Of a stretch of 39,219 bases of DNA, positions 25,148 to 32,468 are shown piece by piece. The stretch's first letter is position 1; each line of letters opens with the position of its first letter. The notes beneath the pieces were generated by a model. The model had not been told where the DNA came from. It was given only the letters and a program-made list of their open reading frames with translations, and searched no databases. The DNA is taken from the NCBI GenBank assembly GCA_024401055.1, contig JAKSLT010000018.1, positions 1-39,219 of the forward strand. Reading direction: 5' to 3'. Source of the DNA: Bacteroidaceae bacterium. Lineage in GTDB: Bacteria; Bacteroidota; Bacteroidia; Bacteroidales; Bacteroidaceae. Made by a program: the position numbers and the translations under genes.

Positions 25148-26437
25148 ATGATTACCGCAATAGTAGCGTTTTTCATCGCGGGCTATCTCTGCATTGCCCT
25201 CGAGAGTGTCATTAAGGTAAACAAGGCAGCCACCGCCATCATCATGTGTGTGGGCTGCTGGGTCATGTATGCCGTGGGCGGTCTGTGCCCGGGCTCTCTG
25301 GAAGAGGTCATCGGCAAGAACCTCGGCGAGGCCGGCACCACGCTGTTCTTCCTGCTGGGTGCCATGACCATCGTAGAAGTAGTAGATAAGCACGGTGGCT
25401 TCAACCCCGTGCGCAAGCTCCTGCAAACCCATAGCAAAAGAGCCCTCCTGTGGAAGATGTCAATCCTGACGGCCTTCCTGAGCGCCGTGCTCGACAACCT
25501 TACCACTTCCATCGTGATGATAATGCTGCTGCGCAAGCTCATATACGACCGCGACGCACGCCTTATCTATGCTTCGATGATCATCATCGCCGCCAACTCC
25601 GGCGGTGCCTTCTCCCCCATCGGCGACGTGACGACCATCATGCTCTGGAACGGCGGCTTCATCACCGCCCTTGGCGTAATCAGCGAGATTTTCATACCCT
25701 CCATGATAAGCTTCCTCATCCCGTGCTTCATCCTGCAGTACCAGTTGCACGGCGAAGTGGGCGGCGCCGAAGATAATGAAGAAGCCGTGCGCCAGACAGC
25801 CCTCGGCCGTCCGCAGCGTACCGCTATCTTCTGCCTCGGCGTGGGCGGCCTCTGCTGCGTTCCCGCATTCCACATGGCCACTGAGCTTCCGCCGTTCCTC
25901 GGCATCCTCTGCGTGCTCGGTATCCTGTGGGCCGTGACGGAAATCTTCTACCGCCAGCACCCCGAGGACGACGACAAGGCCATGCGCGTGACGCAGTTGC
26001 TGCCCCGCGTGGATTTGAGCACCATACTCTTCTTCCTCGGCATCCTTATGGCCGTGAGCGTATTGGCCGAAGTGGGCGTGCTCGCCGCCCTGGGCGAGTG
26101 GCTCGACGATACTATACACAGCCACTACCTCGTGACCGGCACCATCGGCGTGCTGAGTGCCATCGTCGATAACGTGCCTCTCGTAGCCGGCTCTATGCAG
26201 ATGTATCCGATAGCCGAAATGGGCGACATGGCTCAGGACGGCATCTTCTGGCAGCTCCTGGCCTACTGCGCCGGCGTGGGCGGCAGCATGCTGATTATCG
26301 GCAGCGCCGCCGGCGTGATGGTGATGGGCCTCGAGAAAATCACCTTCGGCTGGTACATGAAGAAAATCTCCTGGGTGGCCGCCCTCGGCTACGTGGCCGG
26401 TATCGGCGTCTATTACGTGGAGAAAATGATTTTCTAA
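25148..26437 (+). CDS. nhaD: NhaD-type Na+/H+ antiporter
   Basis: This 429-residue protein with about 10-12 membrane helices belongs to the ion-transporter superfamily. Characteristic segments are LSAVLDNLTTSIVMIMLLRK (about 118), AANSGGAFSPIGDVTTIMLW (about 150) and, in the second half, LSAIVDNVPLVAGSMQM and GVGGSMLIIGSAAGVMVMG. The paired Asp-Asn and Gly-Asp sites form the inverted-repeat ion-binding core. It should exchange internal Na+ (or Li+) for protons. It has a -7 element 66 bases upstream and a hairpin terminator right after the stop. Confidence 0.93.
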   Translation: MITAIVAFFIAGYLCIALESVIKVNKAATAIIMCVGCWVMYAVGGLCPGSLEEVIGKNLGEAGTTLFFLLGAMTIVEVVDKHGGFNPVRKLLQTHSKRALLWKMSILTAFLSAVLDNLTTSIVMIMLLRKLIYDRDARLIYASMIIIAANSGGAFSPIGDVTTIMLWNGGFITALGVISEIFIPSMISFLIPCFILQYQLHGEVGGAEDNEEAVRQTALGRPQRTAIFCLGVGGLCCVPAFHMATELPPFLGILCVLGILWAVTEIFYRQHPEDDDKAMRVTQLLPRVDLSTILFFLGILMAVSVLAEVGVLAALGEWLDDTIHSHYLVTGTIGVLSAIVDNVPLVAGSMQMYPIAEMGDMAQDGIFWQLLAYCAGVGGSMLIIGSAAGVMVMGLEKITFGWYMKKISWVAALGYVAGIGVYYVEKMIF

Positions 26438-26450
26438 AATATCAAGGGTG

Positions 26451-26486
26451 TGGTGGAGACGTATGCCTCCACCATACCTTATTATT
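26451..26486 (+). terminator. Terminator after the NhaD-type gene
   Basis: TGGTGGAG (26451-26458) pairs perfectly with CTCCACCA (26467-26474) around an 8-nt loop, followed by a T-rich tract with interruptions. It lies 13 bases after the stop. The GTG codons sometimes taken as the next gene's start fall inside or at the edge of this hairpin. Confidence 0.7.
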
Positions 26487-26506
26487 ATTTACGCGCGCGA
26501 AAGAAA

Positions 26507-27682
26507 TTGCGTAAACTCACCATCGAGGAACTCCACCGGCTGGACGCGGCAGAGTTTCGTGCGGCAGAGAAAATGCCATTGGTCATAGTCCTCGATAATG
26601 TACGGAGCCTGCACAACGTAGGCTCTGTGCTGCGCACGGCGGACGCCTTCCGCCTGGAGGAAGTGTGCCTGTGCGGCATCACGGCCACGCCGCCGTCGGC
26701 GGAAATCCATAAGACGGCGCTCGGAGCAGAAGACAGCGTGCGCTGGTCCTATCACGAAGACACCCTCTCCTGCGTCAGCAGCCTCCGGGAGCGGGGCTAC
26801 CGCACCGTGGCCGTGGAACAGGTGACGGGAAGCGAGAAGCTGGGCGAATGGCAGGCCGTGAAGGCCGGCGCCGTGCAGCCCCTGGCCCTCATACTGGGCA
26901 ACGAGGTGAAAGGCGTGCGCCAGGACGTCGTGGACCTCTGCGACGAGGCGCTGGAGATACCGCAGTACGGCACGAAACATAGCCTCAACGTCAGCGTAAC
27001 GGCCGGCATCGTCATCTGGGAAGCCGTCAGGCAGTTGCAGAAATACGTGCGGCTGGCCGTGCTCGCCAGTGTAGTCCTGCTTGCCACCGCACTGAATACT
27101 GCCGCGGCCGCTACCGCACCCGCCGCATCGGCCGTGAACGACACCCTGCCCGACATAGCCCTGCCCCTCACCCTGCAAATCACAAAGGCAGCCTACAAGG
27201 GCGACAGCATCCCCAACGTTAAGCTGCCCGTACTCTACAAGTATCCGCCCAAGACCTTCAGAAGCACCAAGGAACAGCAGGAGTACACCCGCCTGGTACG
27301 CAACATCAAGAAAGTGCTCCCCCTGGCCAAGATGGCAAGACACACCATCATCGAAACCTATGACTACCTGGAGACGCTCCCCACGAAGGAAGCCCGCGAA
27401 AAGCACGTGAAAGCCGTGGAGGCCGGCATCAAGCAGCAATACGGTCCCCTGGCGCGGCGCATGAGCAAGACACAGGGCCGCATACTCGTAAAACTAATCG
27501 ACAGGGAGTGTAATCAGACGGGCTACGCCATCGCAAAAGCTTTCGTCGGCTCCCTGAAAGCCAATGTCTATCAGGGCATCGCTTTCGTCTTCGGCCAGAG
27601 TCTGACGAAACACTACGACCCTGAAGGCGAGGATGCCGAAATGGAGCGCATCGTAAGACTCGTGGAGTCGGGACAACTGTAG
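26507..27682 (+). CDS. SpoU/TrmH RNA 2'-O-methyltransferase fused to a DUF4294 domain
   Basis: The TTG at 26507 (MRKLTIEELHRL) is chosen because family members start this way and the upstream GTG (26450) lies at a terminator hairpin; GTG cannot be excluded. Residues 1-180 are a SPOUT methyltransferase with its three motifs: NVRSLHNVGSVLRTADAF, LILGNEVKGV and SLNVSVTAGIVIWEAV. These methylate ribose in tRNA or rRNA using S-adenosylmethionine. Residues 181-391 resemble the Bacteroidota DUF4294 family of unknown function. That half begins with a signal-peptide-like stretch (RLAVLASVVLLATALN) right after the methyltransferase end. An in-frame GTG (27047) could start a separate 211-residue exported protein. 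No stop separates the halves. Confidence 0.85.
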   Translation: MRKLTIEELHRLDAAEFRAAEKMPLVIVLDNVRSLHNVGSVLRTADAFRLEEVCLCGITATPPSAEIHKTALGAEDSVRWSYHEDTLSCVSSLRERGYRTVAVEQVTGSEKLGEWQAVKAGAVQPLALILGNEVKGVRQDVVDLCDEALEIPQYGTKHSLNVSVTAGIVIWEAVRQLQKYVRLAVLASVVLLATALNTAAAATAPAASAVNDTLPDIALPLTLQITKAAYKGDSIPNVKLPVLYKYPPKTFRSTKEQQEYTRLVRNIKKVLPLAKMARHTIIETYDYLETLPTKEAREKHVKAVEAGIKQQYGPLARRMSKTQGRILVKLIDRECNQTGYAIAKAFVGSLKANVYQGIAFVFGQSLTKHYDPEGEDAEMERIVRLVESGQL

Positions 27683-27784
27683 GAAAAGACACTGCGGCAA
27701 CGGCAAAAAGTGCCGAAAGAGCTGCAAAAATAGCCGCGGCAAGCCTAAAATGCACCCAAAATGCAAGTTTTGGGGCAAGAAACC

Positions 27785-27814
27785 TTGCTGTTAAAAAAAA
27801 AATGTGTAAATTTG
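27785..27814 (+). promoter_or_regulatory. Promoter of secDF
   Basis: TTG (27785-27787) is followed by 19 bp and TAAATTTG (27807-27814). The predicted leader is about 65-70 bases. The sequence after the box (TTTGCACGCT) is shared with the EPS promoter. Confidence 0.8.
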
Positions 27815-27888
27815 CACGCTCAAAATGTCCATCCGTGCCCTTTTGGCGCACAACAGACAATAACTAAAACAACAATAATAACAACAAA

Positions 27889-30800
27889 ATGCAAAACAAA
27901 GGATTTGTAAAAGCCATTGCAGTGCTGATGGGTCTGATTTGCTGTTTCTACTTCAGCTTCAGTTTCGTCACTTCCCACTATGAGAAGAAGGCCGCCGCAA
28001 TGAGCGAACAGCAGGGCAAGATCTATCTCGACTCCCTGCGCTCCGAGAATGTATGGCTCGGCTATGACTACAAACACTGCGAGGAACTGCAGATTGGCCT
28101 CGGCCTTGACCTGAAGGGCGGCATGAACGTCATCCTTGAAGTCAGCGTGCCCGACGTCGTGAAGAACCTTGCCGGCAGCAATGTCAACGAGCCCCAGTTC
28201 AAGAAGGCCTTCGACGAGGCCGTGAAAATCGCCAAGAACGGCGAAGACGACTTCGTGGACATCTTCGTCAAAGAGTTCCAGAAACAGAACGGCCAGAACC
28301 TCCTCGGCGGCGTCTTCGCCAACAGCCTGAAGGAGGCCAACATCACTCCCAACTCCACCGACGAGAAAGTGAAGGCCGCCCTCATCGCCGAGGTCAAGGC
28401 TGCCGTCAACAACTCTTACCAGGTCGTGCAGCAGCGTATCGACCGCTTCGGCGTGGCTCAGCCCAACATCCAGATTCTGGAGGGCAAGGGCCAGATGGGC
28501 CAGATTATGGTGGAAATGCCCGGCATCAAGGAGCCCGAACGTGTGCGTAAGCTCCTCGAAGGCTCCGCTAACCTCGAATTCTGGGAGACCTATCGCGCCA
28601 CCGACCTGCAGGGCGCCCTCCGCAGCCTCGATTCCCGCATGACGGGCAAGGCTGAGGCCGCCGACACCACCGCTGCCGAGCAGCCCGCCGCCGAAACCGC
28701 CGAGGCCGACAAGGCTCAGGCCGATACGGCCAAGACCCTCTTCGCCGAGAAACCCGCCGCAGAAGGCGAGGAAAAGGCTGAAGTGCCCGCCATCGACGAC
28801 AAGGCACGCCAGAAGGCCATCGCCGCTCATCCCCTCCTCGCCCGCCTGCAACAGGTCGGCATGGGTGGTGACGGATGTGTCGTAGGCTTCGCCGACAACA
28901 ACGACACTGCCGCCGTGATGAAGATTCTCACCAGCGCTCAGGCCCGCCAGGTGCTCCCCGCTGACGTTCACTTCGCATGGGGCGTGAAGCCCAGCGAATA
29001 CGTGAAGGGCAACTTCTTTGAACTCTATGCTCTGAAGAAGACTAACGGCGCTGCCGCCATGGCCGGCGACGTTATAGCCGACGCTAAGGACGACTACGAC
29101 CAGTACCATCGCCCCATCGTCAGCATGACTATGAACACTCAGGGCGCCCGCGACTGGGCCACTCTCACCCGCAAGAACATCAAGCGCCCCGTGGCCATCG
29201 TCCTCGACGGCTTCGTCTATAGCGCTCCCGTCGTTCAGAACGAAATCACCGGCGGCACCAGCCAGATTTCCGGTAACTTCACCGGCGAGGACACCAAGGA
29301 CCTCTCCAACGTGCTGAAGTCCGGTAAGATGCCCGCCCCCACCACCATCGTTTCCGAGGAAACCGTAGGCCCGAGCCTCGGCGCAGCCTCCATCAAGGCC
29401 GGCTTCATCAGCTGTATCGTCGCCTTCATCCTCCTGATGATCTTCATGTGCCTCTACTACGGCTTCATCCCCGGCATGGTGGCCAACATGGCTCTGCTCA
29501 TCAACTTCTTCTTCACCTTCGGCGTGCTGACCTCCTTCCAGGCAGCCCTGACGATGAGCGGTATCGCCGGTCTCGTACTCTCGCTGGGTATGGCCGTGGA
29601 TGCCAACGTGCTTATCTACGAACGCACGAAGGAAGAGCTGCGCAACGGCAAGAACATCCGCCAGGCCCTCGCCGACGGTTACGGTAACGCCTTCAGCGCC
29701 ATCTTCGACTCCAACCTGACCTCCATCATCACCGCCGTTATCCTGTATAACTTCGGCACAGGCCCCATCCGCGGCTTCGCCATGACCCTCGGCATCGGCA
29801 TTGTAGCCAGCTTCTTCACCGCAGTATGGGTAACCCGCATCGTTTACGAACACTTCCACAACAAGGACAAGTGGCTCGGCCTCACTTTCATGACGCCGCT
29901 GAGCAAGAAGTTCATGGTTGAGAAGCAGTACACCTTCATGTCCGCCGCCAAGAAGAGCTTCATCATCTTCGGCGTGCTCGTCATCGTAGGCATCGCCTCC
30001 CTCTTCGTGCGCGGCCTGCAGCAGGGCATCGACTTCACCGGCGGTCGCAACTACATCGTAGAGTTCGAGCAGAAGGTAACCTCCGAAGAGGTTGACGCCG
30101 TGGTAAGCGAGGTCATCCACGCTCAGGACGCCAACGCCGCCGTAAGCTGTCTGGACATCGTGACCACCAGCAACCCCGCCGTGCGCATCTCCACCTCCTA
30201 TCGCATTGGCGAGAGCGGTGCCGAGGTTGACCAGGAAGTTGAGCACCTCATCTGGCAGGCTCTGCACGACAAGGGTCTCGTGAAGGCCAACTACGACACC
30301 TTCAAGGACCGCGACAACAAGACGGGCGGCTCCATCATCAGTGCCCAGAAGGTAGGCGCCACCGTTGCCGCCGACATGACGCGCGGTGCCACGAAGAGCG
30401 TATTCTTCTCGCTCATCGCCATCTTCCTCTACATCCTCTTCCGCTTCCGCAACGTGGCCTTCTCCGTCGGCGCCGTAGGTGCCCTGACGGTGGATACCTT
30501 CCTCATCATCGCCATGTACTCCCTCTGCTGGGGATGGATGCCCTTCTCCCTCGAAGTCGATCAGACCTTCATCGCCGCCATCCTGACGGCCATCGGTTAC
30601 TCCATCAACGATAAGGTGGTAGTCTTCGACCGTATCCGCGAGGAGCTCGGCCTGCACCCCAACCGCAGCCACTTCGACGTGTTCAACATGTCCATCAACG
30701 CCACGCTGACCCGTACCATCATGACGTCGCTCACCACCCTCCTGGTGCTCCTCTGCATCTTCTTCCTCGGCGGTGACAGCATCCGCTCCTTCGCCTTCGC

Positions 30801-30915
30801 CATGATACTCGGTGTAGTCTTCGGCACCTGCTCCTCCATCTTCCTTGCCGCCCCCATCGCCCTGCGCGTACTCGGCAAGCAGGCCAAGAAGCAAGCCGCC
30901 AAGGCTGAGGCATAA
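27889..30915 (+). CDS. secDF: Protein translocase subunit SecDF (fused)
   Basis: This 1008-residue fusion of SecD and SecF is the usual arrangement in Bacteroidota. SecD starts with one membrane helix (10-28), then GLDLKGGMNVILEV, the periplasmic P1 domain and five helices with GMAVDANVLIYER. SecF follows with GIDFTGGRNYIVEF (about 710) and GYSINDKVVVFDRIREEL in its helices. The complex uses the proton gradient to pull exported proteins through SecYEG. P1 carries an Ala/Glu-rich low-complexity insert (about 255-300), probably a flexible loop. It has its own promoter and terminator, so it forms a single-gene unit. Confidence 0.96.
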   Translation: MQNKGFVKAIAVLMGLICCFYFSFSFVTSHYEKKAAAMSEQQGKIYLDSLRSENVWLGYDYKHCEELQIGLGLDLKGGMNVILEVSVPDVVKNLAGSNVNEPQFKKAFDEAVKIAKNGEDDFVDIFVKEFQKQNGQNLLGGVFANSLKEANITPNSTDEKVKAALIAEVKAAVNNSYQVVQQRIDRFGVAQPNIQILEGKGQMGQIMVEMPGIKEPERVRKLLEGSANLEFWETYRATDLQGALRSLDSRMTGKAEAADTTAAEQPAAETAEADKAQADTAKTLFAEKPAAEGEEKAEVPAIDDKARQKAIAAHPLLARLQQVGMGGDGCVVGFADNNDTAAVMKILTSAQARQVLPADVHFAWGVKPSEYVKGNFFELYALKKTNGAAAMAGDVIADAKDDYDQYHRPIVSMTMNTQGARDWATLTRKNIKRPVAIVLDGFVYSAPVVQNEITGGTSQISGNFTGEDTKDLSNVLKSGKMPAPTTIVSEETVGPSLGAASIKAGFISCIVAFILLMIFMCLYYGFIPGMVANMALLINFFFTFGVLTSFQAALTMSGIAGLVLSLGMAVDANVLIYERTKEELRNGKNIRQALADGYGNAFSAIFDSNLTSIITAVILYNFGTGPIRGFAMTLGIGIVASFFTAVWVTRIVYEHFHNKDKWLGLTFMTPLSKKFMVEKQYTFMSAAKKSFIIFGVLVIVGIASLFVRGLQQGIDFTGGRNYIVEFEQKVTSEEVDAVVSEVIHAQDANAAVSCLDIVTTSNPAVRISTSYRIGESGAEVDQEVEHLIWQALHDKGLVKANYDTFKDRDNKTGGSIISAQKVGATVAADMTRGATKSVFFSLIAIFLYILFRFRNVAFSVGAVGALTVDTFLIIAMYSLCWGWMPFSLEVDQTFIAAILTAIGYSINDKVVVFDRIREELGLHPNRSHFDVFNMSINATLTRTIMTSLTTLLVLLCIFFLGGDSIRSFAFAMILGVVFGTCSSIFLAAPIALRVLGKQAKKQAAKAEA

Positions 30916-30951
30916 ACAGACATCCCGCAGCCCCGCGGCTGCCAAGTGCAT

Positions 30952-30984
30952 AAAAAGCGCCAGACTCCGTCCGGCGCTTTTTTT
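30952..30984 (+). terminator. Rho-independent terminator of secDF
   Basis: AGCGCC (30956-30961) pairs with GGCGCT (30973-30978), extended by flanking A/T pairs, followed by a run of T residues. A second hairpin, GCAGCC/GGCTGC (30927-30942), precedes it. Confidence 0.92.
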
Positions 30985-31004
30985 GTGCCTGAAAGAGAAG
31001 AATT

Positions 31005-31186
31005 AGTCCCCTTCTAATTTCAACTAGTCCGCTTTTAGTTGCAATTAGTTCCCATTTAATTCAAATTAGTCCTGATTTAATTTGAATTAGTTCCCATTTA
31101 ATTTGCACTAGTCCTCTTTTAATTTTTCCTACTTCCCTTTCAGTGAAAATTAAAAGGGAACAAGCGAAAATTAAAAGGGAAGAAAC
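31005..31186. repeat. 21-bp tandem repeat array with orientation switch
   Basis: Seven contiguous 21-bp units (31005-31151) start AGTCCCC, AGTCCGC, AGTTCCC, AGTCCTG, AGTTCCC, AGTCCTC and ACTTCCC, most containing TTTAATT. From 31145 two 21-bp units in the opposite sense (GAAAATTAAAAGGGAA) follow to 31186. Together with the stretch to 31632 this is a 717-base region without a credible gene. Confidence 0.85.
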
Positions 31187-31200
31187 GTCATGCGCAAGGA

Positions 31201-31311
31201 AAGAATCATAAAAATCATAAGGCATCATGCTTATCATCATAGCCGCGCAGCGCATTAAGCCTGCGGCGCGATATAGATTTATATGATGGAGTATGATTTT
31301 TATGATTCTTT
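31201..31311. repeat. Perfect 20-bp inverted repeat flanking a 71-bp core
   Basis: AAAGAATCATAAAAATCATA (31201-31220) has its exact reverse complement at 31292-31311. The 71-bp interior contains a GC palindromic fragment (GCCTGCGGCGC) also found in the window-end repeats. It lies about 320 bases upstream of the EPS genes. Confidence 0.9.
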
Positions 31312-31334
31312 CTCCGCACTGAAAGGGAAGAAAG

Positions 31335-31435
31335 GAAAATTAAAAGGGAAGAAGGAAAATAACAAGGGGGAGAAGCGAAAACTGAAAGGGATGAAGGGAA
31401 AACTAAAAGGGAACAAAGACAGGATAAAAGGACAG
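31335..31435. repeat. Right-hand array of degenerate 20-22-bp units
   Basis: Units beginning GAAAATTAAAAGGG, GAAAATAACAAGGG, GAAAACTGAAAGGG and GAAAACTAAAAGGG repeat about every 21 bp. They are opposite in sense to the units at 31005-31130. Confidence 0.75.
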
Positions 31436-31595
31436 GTATCGCGAGGGTTTCACGACCGTCGCAGTTTCACGCGGGAGGCCTGCCCAGGAGCAGCGGAGGA
31501 GATTATAAATGTAAGGCGAGGATGGTAGAAAAGTGGCTTAAAAGGGACGTCGGATGAAAAAAAGAGTGGCGGAATGCAAAAAAAAGGAGCGAAAG

Positions 31596-31626
31596 TTGGT
31601 CGGGCCGGGGAAAATAGTTAACTTTG
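31596..31626 (+). promoter_or_regulatory. Promoter of the exopolysaccharide export genes
   Basis: TTG (31596-31598), 20 bp, then TAACTTTG (31619-31626) match the Bacteroidota consensus. Only six bases separate the box from the ATG at 31633, implying an extremely short or absent leader. Confidence 0.8.
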
Positions 31627-31632
31627 CACGCT

Positions 31633-32457
31633 ATGAAATGTAAAATGCTGTCAAAGATTGCGGCAAGTGTGGTCCTGACGCTTGCCCTCGCGGGATGTAA
31701 AGCTCCCACTGACATTGCCTATTTCCAGGATATGTATGAGGCTCAGAGTGCTGCCGTGCAGCAGATGAGCGAGATAAAGGTGAAGCCCATGGATCGCCTG
31801 ACGATAGTGGTGAAGAGCCGTTCGTATGAGGTGGCCGAGGAACTTAACCTTATGACCCAGGCTACGCGCGTGGGCAACACGGCCTCTATGGGCCGCGCCA
31901 GCACGTCGAACGCCATGAGCTACTACACCGTGGATGAGAACGGCAACATCGACATGCCCAAACTCGGCCTCGTGCACGTGGGCGGCATGACGCGCTCGGA
32001 GATAGCGGCGCACGTGAAGGCCCAGCTCGTGGAAAGGCAGCTGGTGCTGGATCCTACGGTGACGGTGGAGTACGTGGACATGAACTACAGCGTGCTGGGC
32101 GAGGTGAACACCCCCGGTATGTTTACCTTCGACCGCGAGCGCATCACGCTGCTGGAGGCCATCAGTAAGGCCGGCGACCTGACGATTACGGGCGAGCGCA
32201 AGCGCGTCAGCGTGATACGCCGCGAGGGCGACGAGCAGAAACACTACTACGTGGATCTGACTGACGCCAAGAGCATGTATCAGAGCCCCGTGTATTACTT
32301 GAAGCAGGATGACATCGTGTATGTGGAGCCCAATGCCAAGCGTATGCGCGAGAGCCGCCCGAACGGCAACACGTTCAACACGGCTTCGTTCTGGGTGGGC
32401 ATCGTGAGCATGGTGGCCTCGCTGACGGGCATCGTAGTGAACATTGTTAATAAATAA
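31633..32457 (+). CDS. Wza-like polysaccharide export lipoprotein
   Basis: This 274-residue outer-membrane lipoprotein has lipobox LALAGC with Cys22. A Met at codon 5 (31645) could be the true start if the mRNA begins just after the promoter. The Poly_export domain (about 55-130) is followed by SLBB-type segments (YVDMNYSVLGEVNTPGMFTFDRERITLLEAI). The C-terminal hydrophobic helix FWVGIVSMVASLTGIVVNI would cross the outer membrane, as Wza's does. It forms the exit channel for capsule or exopolysaccharide and is followed 11 bases later by its kinase partner. No glycosyltransferase, flippase or polymerase gene is nearby, so the polymer's own genes must be elsewhere. Confidence 0.93.
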   Translation: MKCKMLSKIAASVVLTLALAGCKAPTDIAYFQDMYEAQSAAVQQMSEIKVKPMDRLTIVVKSRSYEVAEELNLMTQATRVGNTASMGRASTSNAMSYYTVDENGNIDMPKLGLVHVGGMTRSEIAAHVKAQLVERQLVLDPTVTVEYVDMNYSVLGEVNTPGMFTFDRERITLLEAISKAGDLTITGERKRVSVIRREGDEQKHYYVDLTDAKSMYQSPVYYLKQDDIVYVEPNAKRMRESRPNGNTFNTASFWVGIVSMVASLTGIVVNIVNK

Positions 32458-32468
32458 CACAAGACATA

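Noticed and set aside
26450..26506. GTG start at 26450 for the methyltransferase fusion
   Set aside because: It lies at a perfect 8-bp terminator hairpin, and the added residues do not look like the family N terminus; TTG 26507 fits better.
27820..30951. Antisense open frame of 1043 codons opposite secDF
   Set aside because: It is a compositional shadow of the GC-rich codons of secDF. Its translation is low-complexity Gly/Glu/Asp/Val with no domain.
31005..31435. CRISPR array interpretation of the 21-bp repeats
   Set aside because: The units are contiguous and degenerate, with no unique spacers and no cas genes nearby.
31283..31528. Lys/Gly-rich 81-codon frame
   Set aside because: It is a translation of the 21-bp repeat array (KGKKGKLKG pattern), not a protein with independent support.
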